Assembly: GCA_947088675.1 (NCBI GenBank)
Contig: CAMUHN010000016.1
Location: 1 to 51,905, forward strand
DNA length: 51,905 bases
Source: an uncultured Roseburia sp.
GTDB lineage: Bacteria; Bacillota; Clostridia; Lachnospirales; Lachnospiraceae
Direction: 5' to 3'
The notes beneath the pieces were generated by a model. It did not search any database and was not told where the DNA came from. It saw nothing but the letters and a program-made list of their open reading frames with translations. A program made the position numbers and the translations under genes. Shown here in pieces: positions 34,642 through 44,158 of the stretch (position 1 is the stretch's first letter; each line of letters opens with the position of its first letter).

Positions 34642-35190
34642 CTATTGTTCCATCTGTTTCCCCAGAAAACCGGCCGCTGCCGTCGCAAGCTTGCTCTCCG
34701 TCTCCCCCATCTTTCCTTTCTCCCGCTTATCATAAAGGATCACAGCGCCGATCGCATCTCCTTCACAGATTATCGTGCTGATCGCCTGCTGATTAAAATC
34801 TCCCGCGTCGTCCAATGTAATCTTAATAAATTCGTTATCTTCTTTCGCCGCCAGAAAACTTCTCCGCTTACCGATCGCCTCCTCCAGCTGATGGCTGATC
34901 GGTTTCCCCTCGTAATCTTTTTTTCCGGAACCGGAAGCAGCCACGACGCGGTCACAATCCGTAATCAAAACAAGGTGCCCTGTCGTCTGGGCAAGACTCT
35001 CCGAGTATTCTCCCGCAAACTGGCTTAACTCTCCGATCGGCGAATATTTTTTTAAGATAATTTCTCCTTCGCGGTCTGTAAATATCTCGAGCGGATCGCC
35101 TTCACGGATCCGCAATGTCCTCCTGATCTCCTTGGGTACTACAATTCTGCCCAGGTCGTCAATTCTTCTTACAATACCTGTTGCTTTCAT
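34642..35190 (-). CDS. spoVT: Stage V sporulation protein T
   Basis: The 182-residue regulator has an AbrB-type swapped-hairpin DNA-binding domain (MKATGIVRRIDDLGRIVVPKEIRRTLRI, 1-50) and a GAF-like domain (about 55-180). SpoVT tunes sigma-G genes in the forespore. Length and sequence match the family. GGAGGAAAT precedes the ATG. It stands alone with its own terminator. Confidence 0.95.
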   Translation of the reverse strand: MKATGIVRRIDDLGRIVVPKEIRRTLRIREGDPLEIFTDREGEIILKKYSPIGELSQFAGEYSESLAQTTGHLVLITDCDRVVAASGSGKKDYEGKPISHQLEEAIGKRRSFLAAKEDNEFIKITLDDAGDFNQQAISTIICEGDAIGAVILYDKREKGKMGETESKLATAAAGFLGKQMEQ

Positions 35191-35324
35191 TCTCTATTTC
35201 CTCCATTTACAAATCTTGTAATTATACAAAACATCAGATAAATCAGCCGTGCGTATATCATGATTGGCGTAACTCTATTATCTGTAAATGGTGGCATTTT
35301 ATACCTGCGTTTTTTTGTAACAGT

Positions 35325-35933
35325 TCAGCTTTCGGCTTCACTGTTACAGAATCCGCTCCCGCGGAATCGAATCGTCCCCGTCTTAGCGTCCATCGCGTCC
35401 ACAATCGCCAGAGATTCCAGATGAATGCCGCGCGCACGAATCAACTCGCCGCCGCGCTGAAAACCTTTTTCGATCGCCACGCCGATTCCCGCGACAGATG
35501 CGCCCGCACGCTCTACCAGCTCCAAAAGTCCCATCAGCGCGCATCCGTTGGCCAGAAAATCATCAATGATTAAAACACGATCCGAAGCCGTCAGAAATTT
35601 TTTTGAGACAATCACATCGTATACTCTGCCATGCGTAAAAGATTCTATCTTCGTCGAATAATTATCGTTGTCGAGATTGATGCTCATTGATTTTTTTGCA
35701 AAGACAACCGGAACCCGAAACTCTCTTGCCACAACAGCCGCAATGCCGATTCCGCTGGCCTCTATCGTCAGAATCTTCGTGATTTTTTCCCCTGCAAACA
35801 GGCGTTTCCACTCTATTGCCATCTCCCCGAATAACTCCGTGTCCATCTGATGGTTAATAAAGCTGTCTACTTTCAGTACATTTCCCTCCCGGATAATGCC
35901 GTCTCTTTGTATGCGTTCTTCCAGTAATTTCAT
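35325..35933 (-). CDS. xpt: Xanthine phosphoribosyltransferase
   Basis: The 202-residue enzyme makes XMP from xanthine and PRPP. It starts [25 protein letters not shown], as in Xpt, and has the PRPP loop [13 protein letters not shown]. It lies 20 bases after xdhA, so salvage and oxidation of xanthine appear in one operon. No purine riboswitch is seen before it. A stem-loop overlaps its last codons but lacks a U-run on this strand. Confidence 0.92.
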   Translation of the reverse strand: MKLLEERIQRDGIIREGNVLKVDSFINHQMDTELFGEMAIEWKRLFAGEKITKILTIEASGIGIAAVVAREFRVPVVFAKKSMSINLDNDNYSTKIESFTHGRVYDVIVSKKFLTASDRVLIIDDFLANGCALMGLLELVERAGASVAGIGVAIEKGFQRGGELIRARGIHLESLAIVDAMDAKTGTIRFRGSGFCNSEAES

Positions 35934-35953
35934 CTGTGCGTTCTCCTTTTTGA

Positions 35954-38242
35954 CTAAATCTGACTCATTGCGATCTGCTCCGGCGTAATCGGAAGCTCAT
36001 AAAACCGTTTTCCTGTCGCATGAAAAACGGCGTCCGCTATTGCGGCAGGCGGCGTGTTAATGACAACCTCGCCGATCGACTTGGCGCCAAACGGGCCGCT
36101 CTCCTCATAACTGTTTTCAAAAGCGACATGAATGCGGCCGATATCAGTCCTGCACGGAATCTTATACTGCATCAGTGAATTTTCGTATAATGTTCCGTTC
36201 TCATTGTAAGTGATATTCTCTGTCAGCGCCATTCCAATGCCCTGCACTATACCGCCCTCAGCCTGCACTCTGGCCAGGTTCGTATTGACCGGCGTGCCGC
36301 AGTCGACGCAGGCGTCAAATTCAATTACTTTTATCTCGCCTGTCTGCAGATCAATTTCCACCTCGGCCGCGCCGACCATAAACGGTGGCGGAGAAAAAGG
36401 CGAACTGTTCGTCTTTGTCACCTCAAGCGCGATTGTATTCCCGTCCATGGAATACGCCGCAATTTGCTGCAGTGAAATGCTCTTATGTTCCCCATCGGGA
36501 TCAAATATAACCTCCCGTCCGTCAAAAGATACCGCCTCTGCCGGAACGTCAAGTATTTTTGCGCCAAGCGCCGCAATCCGCCCGCGCAGCTCTTTTGCGC
36601 ACTGCTCCACGGCTTTTCCGGTCACATAAGTGGTGCTTGATGCATACGAACCGGAATCGTAGGGGGAAGCGTCCGTATCCGCTCCGAAAACGGTAATATT
36701 CTCCAGCGGACATTCCAGCGTTTCCGCGGCAATCTGAGCCAGAATCGTATCGCATCCGGTTCCCATATCAGCCGCGCCGATGAGCAGCGTATAAAATCCC
36801 CCGTCATTTACTTTCAGCGTCGCGCTGCCGACATCGACGCCGGGAATACCGGAACTCTGCATTGCCATACTGATGCCGACGCTTCGCACTTTATTGTTCC
36901 CGACAAAACGAACCGGGTATTTCTCATCCCACTTTATCATTTCCTTCACTTTGGCAAGGCAGCGGTCAAGCGCGCAGCTTGTATTCATCATCCCATAATA
37001 AGCGGGCATTTTCTGCCCCTGACGCACAATATTTTTTCCCCGCAGCCGGATCGGGTCAATCTGAAGCATCTCTGCAAGCTCGTTTACGGCCGATTCCACC
37101 GCAAAGATCCCCTGGGTTGCGCCGTATCCGCGGTATGCCCCGGCCGACATCACATTCGTATACACAACGTCGCTGACAAAACGATATGCCTTTGTGTTTC
37201 CGTAAAGCGGAATGGATTTGTGTCCGGAGAGCCCTACCGTCGTGGGCCCGTGCTCCCCGTAAGCGCCGGTGTTGGACAGCGTATACAGGTCGATGCCCTG
37301 TATCTTACCGTCTTTTGAGGCGCCGATGCGCACATGCATTTCCATCTCATGGCGCGGCGTCGATGCAGTCATGGATTCCTCACGGCTTAGGATGAGCTTG
37401 CTCGGCCTCTTCGTCTTCCAGGTGACAAATGCCGGATACAGTTCCGATATTACTGTCTGCTTCGCTCCAAATCCTCCGCCGATCCGCGGCTTCGCCACCC
37501 GAATCATGGATTTTGGAATATGAAGCGCATTGGCCAGAATCCTGCGGCAGTGAAAGACAATCTGCGTCGAACTTACCACATGCAGCCTGCCGTACGTGTC
37601 AATGGTACAGAACGTGCGAAATGTCTCCATCATCGTCTGCTGACAGGCTTTTGTATGATAGACGCGGTCAAGTACAAGATCGCTTTCTTTCAGCGCTTTC
37701 TCAATATCCCCGTCCGCCGACTCGTCGTGCGCACAGAGATTTCTCAAATTGTCGGCCCCGACCGGAACAAGCGTTTCCCAGTTATCCTCCGGATGTACCA
37801 GAATTTTGTTGTCCTTTGCTTTTCGAAAATCAAGCAGCGGCTCGTTCACTTCGTATGTGACCTTTATTTTCTTTAACGCCAGATCGACCGCCCGCTCTGT
37901 CTCACCTGCCACAATTGCGGCTACATCTCCGACATAGCGCATATGCCGGTCCAAAAGCAGCCTGTCATACGGACTCGGCTCCGGATAAGTCTGCCCTGCA
38001 CAGGTAAAACGCCTCCCGTCCTGCGGGACATCCTCCCATGTGTAAACAGCCAAAATCCCTGGCGACTCCTTTGCGCGCGACGTATCTATCTCGCGAATCC
38101 ATGCATTTGCGTAAGGGGAACGCAAAAGTTTTATGATCAGGCAGTCTTTTGGCGCAATATCGTCGGTATAAACCGGCTGGCCTGTCACAAGCTGCATTGC
38201 GTCTATCTTGCGGATCGGTTTGTTTACTGTTTGAAAATTCAT
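35954..38242 (-). CDS. xdhA: Xanthine dehydrogenase-type molybdopterin subunit
   Basis: The 762-residue large subunit binds the molybdenum cofactor and oxidises xanthine or a related N-heterocycle. Visible motifs: [24 protein letters not shown] and, near the end, [20 protein letters not shown] with the catalytic Glu. The ATG at 38242 overlaps the xdhC stop by four bases and follows AAAGGGGG; the longer frame runs into xdhC. Substrate is inferred from the neighbouring xpt; other purines or nicotinate-like compounds are possible. Confidence 0.9.
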   Translation of the reverse strand: MNFQTVNKPIRKIDAMQLVTGQPVYTDDIAPKDCLIIKLLRSPYANAWIREIDTSRAKESPGILAVYTWEDVPQDGRRFTCAGQTYPEPSPYDRLLLDRHMRYVGDVAAIVAGETERAVDLALKKIKVTYEVNEPLLDFRKAKDNKILVHPEDNWETLVPVGADNLRNLCAHDESADGDIEKALKESDLVLDRVYHTKACQQTMMETFRTFCTIDTYGRLHVVSSTQIVFHCRRILANALHIPKSMIRVAKPRIGGGFGAKQTVISELYPAFVTWKTKRPSKLILSREESMTASTPRHEMEMHVRIGASKDGKIQGIDLYTLSNTGAYGEHGPTTVGLSGHKSIPLYGNTKAYRFVSDVVYTNVMSAGAYRGYGATQGIFAVESAVNELAEMLQIDPIRLRGKNIVRQGQKMPAYYGMMNTSCALDRCLAKVKEMIKWDEKYPVRFVGNNKVRSVGISMAMQSSGIPGVDVGSATLKVNDGGFYTLLIGAADMGTGCDTILAQIAAETLECPLENITVFGADTDASPYDSGSYASSTTYVTGKAVEQCAKELRGRIAALGAKILDVPAEAVSFDGREVIFDPDGEHKSISLQQIAAYSMDGNTIALEVTKTNSSPFSPPPFMVGAAEVEIDLQTGEIKVIEFDACVDCGTPVNTNLARVQAEGGIVQGIGMALTENITYNENGTLYENSLMQYKIPCRTDIGRIHVAFENSYEESGPFGAKSIGEVVINTPPAAIADAVFHATGKRFYELPITPEQIAMSQI

Positions 38243-38706
38243 CTTTGCCCCCTTTCTTTTTTCCACTCCAAAAACTTTAAGATTGCGCGCAGCTGACCCT
38301 CGTACCCGGAACAGCGGCATAAATTGCCGGCCAGATATTCGCGTATTTCCTGCTCTGTCGGCTCTGCTTTTTCTCGAAAAAGCGCGATTGCATTCATCAC
38401 AAAACCGGGATTGCAGAACCCGCACTGCTCCGCCCCCTCGTCTGCAAGAAACGCGCCAAACTCTTTTGCCTCTTCCAAAAGCCCCTCCAGTGTCGTAACT
38501 TTCCTGTTGTCCGCCCTTGCGGCAGGAACAGAACAGGAAAGCACCGGCAGATCGTCGAGAAAAACAGTGCACAGACCGCAGTTTGACGTTTCACAGCCCC
38601 GTTTTACACTGTAACATCCTTCAGCTCTTACAAAATCTGTTAACAGCATGTCCGGTTCAATTTCTCTTGTTATTTTCCTGGAATTTAATTCAACTGTAAC
38701 CGTCAT
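38239..38706 (-). CDS. xdhC: Xanthine dehydrogenase-type 2Fe-2S subunit
   Basis: The 155-residue protein has two 2Fe-2S clusters: a plant-type one with Cys38, Cys43, Cys46 and Cys58, and a second with Cys95, Cys98, Cys130 and Cys132 (QCGFC and CRC). It passes electrons from the molybdenum to the FAD subunit. It overlaps xdhB by one base (TAATG) and xdhA by four (ATGA). Confidence 0.93.
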   Translation of the reverse strand: MTVTVELNSRKITREIEPDMLLTDFVRAEGCYSVKRGCETSNCGLCTVFLDDLPVLSCSVPAARADNRKVTTLEGLLEEAKEFGAFLADEGAEQCGFCNPGFVMNAIALFREKAEPTEQEIREYLAGNLCRCSGYEGQLRAILKFLEWKKERGQR

Positions 38707-39509
38707 TACAAGATCCCCCTCCCATCCGCAAAAAACAGGGCGGCGCGCTTTGCCAGAACTTTCACAAGGTGCGTCCTGTACTCTTTGCTGCCGCGCATAT
38801 TACTGCCTGTCCTGATCCTTTCGGCTGCAAATTCTGCAAATTCCCGCGCCGTCTCTTCTGTGATCTGTTCTCCCAAAATTGCGTTATGATCCAAAAGCCT
38901 CACCGCGCGCCCCGGTCTTGCTCCAAACACAGCCATAAAAGGCTGCCCCGGCAAAAACGCGGCCGCGCAGGTCAGCACCGGAAAATCTGTCTGCGTATTG
39001 CGCACCGACTGGTAGAAAAAACGGGCCGGCTGCTTTTTGACATAAATACGCACAAGCACATCACGTCCGTAATCGTTTTTTACAAATTCCGAAAGCGGCA
39101 CAATGCCGCTCCGATACAATTCCACAAAGGTATCCATTGCCAGAAACATCGTGAGCACATCGGAAAACCCGTACTTTCCGAATATACTGCCTCCGACAGT
39201 CGCCGTATTGCGAAACTGAACTCCTACAATATGACGGAGCGCCTCCTTTATGGCCCCGTCCGTGTAAGCGATAAGCCCCTGATGCTGCTCGATCGCGCGC
39301 AGTGGAACCATGCAGCCGATCTCAAACTGAGACGGATCCTCTCTGATCTGATCGAGCCCGAGACCCGACAGGTCGATCGCCATCGCGCAGCTTCCCCTGC
39401 TCATTTTCAGCCACATCATGCCTCCGATCAGACGGCTGCTTCTTTTCTGGTTTAACTCCCACGCTTCTTCCAGGCTTTTTACTTTTTTATACTCTTTTAT
39501 TTTTAACAT
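38706..39509 (-). CDS. xdhB: Xanthine dehydrogenase-type FAD subunit
   Basis: The 267-residue subunit has the CO dehydrogenase flavoprotein fold, with AGGT-like RLIGGMMWLK, the FAD segment RNTATVGGSIFGKYGFSDVL and a C-terminal domain. It hands electrons to the acceptor. The ATG at 39509 follows GTGAGG. It is the first gene of the operon. Confidence 0.9.
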   Translation of the reverse strand: MLKIKEYKKVKSLEEAWELNQKRSSRLIGGMMWLKMSRGSCAMAIDLSGLGLDQIREDPSQFEIGCMVPLRAIEQHQGLIAYTDGAIKEALRHIVGVQFRNTATVGGSIFGKYGFSDVLTMFLAMDTFVELYRSGIVPLSEFVKNDYGRDVLVRIYVKKQPARFFYQSVRNTQTDFPVLTCAAAFLPGQPFMAVFGARPGRAVRLLDHNAILGEQITEETAREFAEFAAERIRTGSNMRGSKEYRTHLVKVLAKRAALFFADGRGIL

Positions 39510-39535
39510 ACACGACCTCACTTCTTTCTATGTTT

Positions 39536-39564
39536 AGCATAACATTTGAATATCCGGAAATCAA
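39536..39564 (-). promoter_or_regulatory. Promoter of the xdh-xpt operon
   Basis: On the minus strand TTGATT (39559-39564) is followed after 17 bases by TATGCT (39536-39541), close to the xdhB start. Confidence 0.55.
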
Positions 39565-39605
39565 CGCCTTTTCGGAAGAACTGTTATCAAATTTCTATCT
39601 CTGCA

Positions 39606-39634
39606 TTGAAATGGAATACAACAAATAGTATAAT
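39606..39634 (+). promoter_or_regulatory. Promoter of the surface-glycan module
   Basis: TTGAAA (39606-39611), a 17-base spacer and TATAAT (39629-39634). It is divergent from the xdh promoter, 41 bases away. Confidence 0.7.
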
Positions 39635-39697
39635 ATTACCTGTATTTTAAATAATAAGAAAGAAACGGCGTTTTATATCAGATTTCAGGTTATTGTG

Positions 39698-40444
39698 ATG
39701 AAAAAAAAGATTACCGTTGTTTGCTGCTACAACGACAAAAAGCAGTACAGCCGTCTGGTGCAGACTCTGTCAGAACAGACGCTTCCATGCGAATTCATCG
39801 GAATCGACAACAGCAGCAGGACTTTTTCCTCCGCTGCCAGTGCGCTCAATTCGGCTGCCGGCAAAATCCAAACCGAATATGTCGTCTATTCGCATCAGGA
39901 TATCCGACTGCAAAATCCGGATCTGTTAGAAACATGCTTCACGTATCTTTGCCAACTGCAGACAGGAGATATTCTCGGCGTCGCAGGCGCGGTAAAAAAT
40001 CCGGACAGGCACTCTTCCAACCTGGAATTTGTAGCCTCCAAAATATTACACGGTCCAAATCACGCCCCGGCCGGTGAAATTGATTTTTCCGGTATGATTC
40101 CCTGCGAAACGGTGGATGAATGCTTTTTCGGCGGAAGAACGGAAACTTTTCGGAATGCTCCGTTTGACGAAAAACTATGCCCCGGCTGGCATCTGTATGC
40201 GGTGGAGCGCTGTCTGCACGCGCACAGTTTCGGCCATTCCGTCTTTGTCTGCAGCCTGCCGCTCGTACACGAATCCGGCGGAACGATAGACCGCACTTAC
40301 AATCTGAACTTTTACAGGATCGCAAAACAGTATGCCGGCATCGGCTGTATTCGCACAGTCTGCGGAAGCGCAAAAACAGATTTCCTCCATCGCAGCTACT
40401 TCTATCTGAAAAGAGAACTTCTGTTTCTGCTGCACAGGCTCTGA
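39698..40444 (+). CDS. Glycosyltransferase, GT2-like (StrF type)
   Basis: The 248-residue protein has a Rossmann-like start (KITVVCCYNDKKQYSRLVQTL), an SHQDIRL acidic motif near residue 70, and GWHLYAVERCLHA, as in glycosyltransferases of the StrF domain group. The ATG at 39698 is preferred over the adjacent GTG; the ribosome site is weak. It precedes a flippase and two large membrane proteins, which points to assembly of a surface polysaccharide or lipid-linked glycan. Donor and acceptor are unknown. Confidence 0.7.
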   Translation: MKKKITVVCCYNDKKQYSRLVQTLSEQTLPCEFIGIDNSSRTFSSAASALNSAAGKIQTEYVVYSHQDIRLQNPDLLETCFTYLCQLQTGDILGVAGAVKNPDRHSSNLEFVASKILHGPNHAPAGEIDFSGMIPCETVDECFFGGRTETFRNAPFDEKLCPGWHLYAVERCLHAHSFGHSVFVCSLPLVHESGGTIDRTYNLNFYRIAKQYAGIGCIRTVCGSAKTDFLHRSYFYLKRELLFLLHRL

Positions 40445-40473
40445 AACGTTCTCTCAACCAGGAATGAAAACAT

Positions 40474-41925
40474 ATGAAAAAGAAATCACTTGCAGTAAAC
40501 TCTATCTATAATATGGCGTATAAAGGCTTTACCGCCCTCTTCCCGCTTGTGACGACGACCTATATTTCCCGCATCCTGCTTGCGGACGGCGTCGGAAAAG
40601 TGGCCTATGCAAACACGATTGCTGCCTGGTTTGTGCTGCTTGCATCACTTGGCCTGCCAAGCTACGGCGTCAAAGCAATCGCACAGAATAACAGGACAAA
40701 AGAAGAACGAAGCAGGACATTTTCAGAACTCTTTTTGATCAACCTGTGCGCTACGCTTCTTTGCACCATATCCTATTATCTGTTTGTCAGCATGCTGCCG
40801 CATTTTGCAGGACGGCGCGCTCTTTTTTGGATTACGGGACTCTCGCTGGTTTTAAATATCTTTAACATCGACTGGTTCTACCAGGGGCTCGAAGAATACC
40901 GCTATATTTCAACACGCAGCTTTCTGATCAAAATACTGTCGTTTGCGGCGATGCTTTTGTTTGTAAAAAAACAGGAAGACTATCTGATCTATGCATTGAT
41001 CTTATGTATTGCGACAGCCGGAAACAATCTCGCGAATGCATGGAATTTAAGAAAATACATTACATTTTCCGTGCCGGACGGCCCCTCCCTGCGGCGGCAT
41101 ATGCGCCCTGTCCTGATACTGCTCGCATCCACCATAGCGACTGAAATTTACACCATGTTAGACACCGTAATGCTGGAGTATTTCCACAGCGATATTTACG
41201 TCGGATACTACTCAAACGCCGTAAAAATAGTGCGCATGACCTATACTGTGGTCATAGCGCTTGTCGCTGTTTTTTATCCGCGCATCAGCATGTATTTTAA
41301 ACAGAACAACTTTACGGCGGCAAACCAGCTGATCAGCCGCGGGACAAAGATTCTTCTGCTGCTCGCGGCTCCGGCTTCCATTGGACTGCTGCTCACCGCC
41401 GAATACATTGTTCCCCTGCTGTTCGGCAGCTCTTTTGTGCCCTCCGTTTGGACGCTTCGGATTTTAAGCGTACTGATACTCATTTTTTCCGTCTCGTACT
41501 TTCTTGGCCATGTGATCCTGACTGCTGCCGGAAAGGAACGGCTGATCCTGTATGCGGCTCTGACAGGCGCATTGATCAATGCGGCGGCAAATATCATTTT
41601 GATCCCTCCGCTGAAACAGGACGGCGCCGCAATTGCATCCGTCCTCTCCGAAACAGGCGTAATGCTTGTGCTGTTGTATCACTCACGAAACTATTATCAC
41701 ATAGACATCGGCAGGCGCTATATCGGGAGTTTTCTTTTTTCCCTCGCACTTCTGGCTGTCTCTGTGACTTTTGCAAAACATCTGTGGAACACATCGCCCG
41801 CATCGGTCATCCCGATCATTGGAGTATCCGCAGCCTGTTATTTTGCGGCGCTGCTTTTTACAAAAAATGATACGATTACCGGATTGATTGATAAAACAAA
41901 AGAATTTCTACCGAAGAAACACTGA
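40474..41925 (+). CDS. Polysaccharide flippase, Wzx-like
   Basis: The 483-residue protein has about 12-14 membrane segments and the typical start NSIYNMAYKGFTALFPLVTTTYISRIL, with DWFYQGLEEYRYIS in the middle. It should move lipid-linked sugar units across the membrane. It lies 29 bases after the glycosyltransferase gene. No Wzy polymerase is obvious unless one of the next two genes acts as one. Confidence 0.88.
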   Translation: MKKKSLAVNSIYNMAYKGFTALFPLVTTTYISRILLADGVGKVAYANTIAAWFVLLASLGLPSYGVKAIAQNNRTKEERSRTFSELFLINLCATLLCTISYYLFVSMLPHFAGRRALFWITGLSLVLNIFNIDWFYQGLEEYRYISTRSFLIKILSFAAMLLFVKKQEDYLIYALILCIATAGNNLANAWNLRKYITFSVPDGPSLRRHMRPVLILLASTIATEIYTMLDTVMLEYFHSDIYVGYYSNAVKIVRMTYTVVIALVAVFYPRISMYFKQNNFTAANQLISRGTKILLLLAAPASIGLLLTAEYIVPLLFGSSFVPSVWTLRILSVLILIFSVSYFLGHVILTAAGKERLILYAALTGALINAAANIILIPPLKQDGAAIASVLSETGVMLVLLYHSRNYYHIDIGRRYIGSFLFSLALLAVSVTFAKHLWNTSPASVIPIIGVSAACYFAALLFTKNDTITGLIDKTKEFLPKKH

Positions 41926-41962
41926 CTTTTCTACTGACAAGACATTGGAAACGGAGAATTTT

Positions 41963-44158
41963 ATGCTTACTTCTATTCTATTTGTACTGCTGTTTGGCCT
42001 GGCAATGTTAGAATTGATGCTTTATCCGAAAACCGAATCGCGTTTAAACGGATACAAACTTGCTGTGATGGCAACGATGGCCCTCCTCTGTTATCTGGCC
42101 TTTTTTGCCGAACTATTCTGCCTGTTTCATATTCCGCTGAATTTAAAAATTTCCTGCATTCCGCTGCTCCTGTTGGATACAGCGTTATTTGCCGCAATGC
42201 TATGGCGCAAAAAGGTCCAGAAACTGTTTTTTCGTATTTCGGATCTGCTTGGGCTGCTTGCCATAAGTTCACTTGTCATTCTGATTACCGTGCATATTTT
42301 TACGCCGCAGCTTTTGCTGCAATATGGCAATATTGACGCGGCCACACATTTTAAATACGCGGCAAAAATTGTAAACACCGGAAAACTGCCTTCCATCACT
42401 TATTTCAGCGCTTATATAGACGCGCTGTTTATCTGGCTGCTGAAACCGATGCTCTCGCCCGTACTGTATTTTAAAGCGTTTATCGTTGGCGATATTTTTA
42501 TGCATATGCTGGAAATGTATCTGTTTTATTATCTTGTACTTTCCGTCAGCGACAGCAGGCCGATGCGCATTATGGCGCCGCTGTTTAGCATCGGATATTT
42601 TTTCGGCTATCCCGCATACAGCTATATGCTGGGCAATTTTGTTTACTGGAGCAACGGCGTTATGATCTTAATCTTTATGATTTACGCTCTGTTTCTGATC
42701 GAACGTCATCCGCAGCTGTTAAAATACAGCATTCCGCTGCTTTTGCTTGGCGCTTATGCGAACACCTGCTGCAACAAACTGTTCGTACCGATCAATACAC
42801 TTGCGCTTTTTGCGGCGCTGTTTGTGATCTTCCTTCAAAAACACCGGCAAAACAGAAAACGTCTCTTTGTCATCGCCGGGACACTGACAATATGCGCCGC
42901 CGGCGCCGCTGTTTTATATTTTGCCGTCTGGGGCGACAACCTTGGGAAAATTTTTTCCGAACTGCAAAAACCCGGCTGGATTTACCAGTCGCTCTACGCC
43001 GACCTGATTTTTTTTGTGCCCGCGTTCCTCTATGTGCTGTACCTGTCCATAAAAGAAAATTACTCGAAAATTCCTGTCACGCTAAGTGTGACAATGATCG
43101 CCTTTACCGTGGCCATGTACATCCTCTGCTACAATAAACTAATCTCGATGTACTACTACTATAAGATTTATTATAACCTCTGGCTGCTGGGATGGCTGCT
43201 GATTGCCGCAGCGTTTCATATCATGCAGACAAAAAGACAGCTGGCCGGATTTTTCTCTTACCTTGGCATGGCGGCCCTGATCTGCATCCTGACGCTTACC
43301 GGATACAACAAACATATGGCCGCGTATAAAGAGGACTATCAGTATTATTTTGCGACTTCCGAACTCTTCTCCGTCTACCGCTATAATATGGACGCCATGG
43401 AGGCTGATTTTGGAAACCGGCGTATTTCGGATCAGATTCTGGATGCTTTCCATTATGCAATGACGGAACTGTCCGATCAAAAGGTAAAAATCGTCACCTC
43501 CGACAACGAAAAACGGATCTGGCACGACGCGCTTGACTGGAATCATCCAAAAGGCATCAGCTTAAGAAAATACGGGCTCAATGAACTGCTGCGCAGCCTT
43601 GACAAAAAAAAGACCGACGCCATTCTTATATTAAAACAGGATGAAGAATATGCGATCTACAAAGATTATTTTGACGCCAACTGCACCATCATCTACGAAA
43701 ACCCGGATGCCGTCATCTTAAAACCGGCAGGAGAGCGGTGGCGTATCATCCCCCAGGAAGTGAAAGATTCCAAAAAAGCGGAGAAAGAACTCTGCAACTA
43801 TGTAAAAAAACATCTGAAAGATAAAAAAGTTCCGCTTCTGGCGTCCAGGGAATCCTATTACGATTCCATGCTTTACTACCTGAAGACAAAACAGAACCTG
43901 CAGAAATACTACCCCTGGAGCCGGTCCATGAATGCGCTTGTGGCGAAATTAAACAAAGATAACGTTTCTTTTGTTGCGATATTGTATGACGATTCATTTT
44001 ACCGCGAGATGCAATGGTATTTTGACGCGCTGCCTGCCGTCTTTGAAAACGAAGCCGGAAAAATCGTCGCCTGCCCGGCCGGGCAATGGGCCGAGATTCC
44101 GGATCCCGACGAGGCGTCAGAAAATAAGGAGAACGGAAAAGAAAGCGAGGAGAACTGA
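41963..44158 (+). CDS. Large membrane protein of the glycan module (paralogue A)
   Basis: The 731-residue protein has about 12 membrane segments in residues 1-440 and a soluble domain of about 280 residues, probably outside the cell. The first part has PKTESRLNGYKLAV, LFFRISDLLGLL and the motif SIGYFFGYPAYSYMLGNF. The architecture resembles GT-C glycosyltransferases or O-antigen ligase-type proteins (inference). The start at 41963 follows GGAGAATTTT; the longer frame overlaps the flippase gene. The stop overlaps the next start (TGATG), so translation is coupled. Charged tail: ENKENGKESEEN. Confidence 0.7.
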   Translation: MLTSILFVLLFGLAMLELMLYPKTESRLNGYKLAVMATMALLCYLAFFAELFCLFHIPLNLKISCIPLLLLDTALFAAMLWRKKVQKLFFRISDLLGLLAISSLVILITVHIFTPQLLLQYGNIDAATHFKYAAKIVNTGKLPSITYFSAYIDALFIWLLKPMLSPVLYFKAFIVGDIFMHMLEMYLFYYLVLSVSDSRPMRIMAPLFSIGYFFGYPAYSYMLGNFVYWSNGVMILIFMIYALFLIERHPQLLKYSIPLLLLGAYANTCCNKLFVPINTLALFAALFVIFLQKHRQNRKRLFVIAGTLTICAAGAAVLYFAVWGDNLGKIFSELQKPGWIYQSLYADLIFFVPAFLYVLYLSIKENYSKIPVTLSVTMIAFTVAMYILCYNKLISMYYYYKIYYNLWLLGWLLIAAAFHIMQTKRQLAGFFSYLGMAALICILTLTGYNKHMAAYKEDYQYYFATSELFSVYRYNMDAMEADFGNRRISDQILDAFHYAMTELSDQKVKIVTSDNEKRIWHDALDWNHPKGISLRKYGLNELLRSLDKKKTDAILILKQDEEYAIYKDYFDANCTIIYENPDAVILKPAGERWRIIPQEVKDSKKAEKELCNYVKKHLKDKKVPLLASRESYYDSMLYYLKTKQNLQKYYPWSRSMNALVAKLNKDNVSFVAILYDDSFYREMQWYFDALPAVFENEAGKIVACPAGQWAEIPDPDEASENKENGKESEEN

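Noticed and set aside
35317..35345. Stem-loop GTAACAGT/ACTGTTAC as xpt terminator
   Set aside because: It overlaps the last xpt codons and the T-run is on the wrong side for minus-strand transcription.
38243..38572. N-terminal extension of the molybdopterin subunit
   Set aside because: It overlaps the 2Fe-2S subunit gene out of frame; the ATG at 38242 has a strong ribosome site and gives the normal family length.
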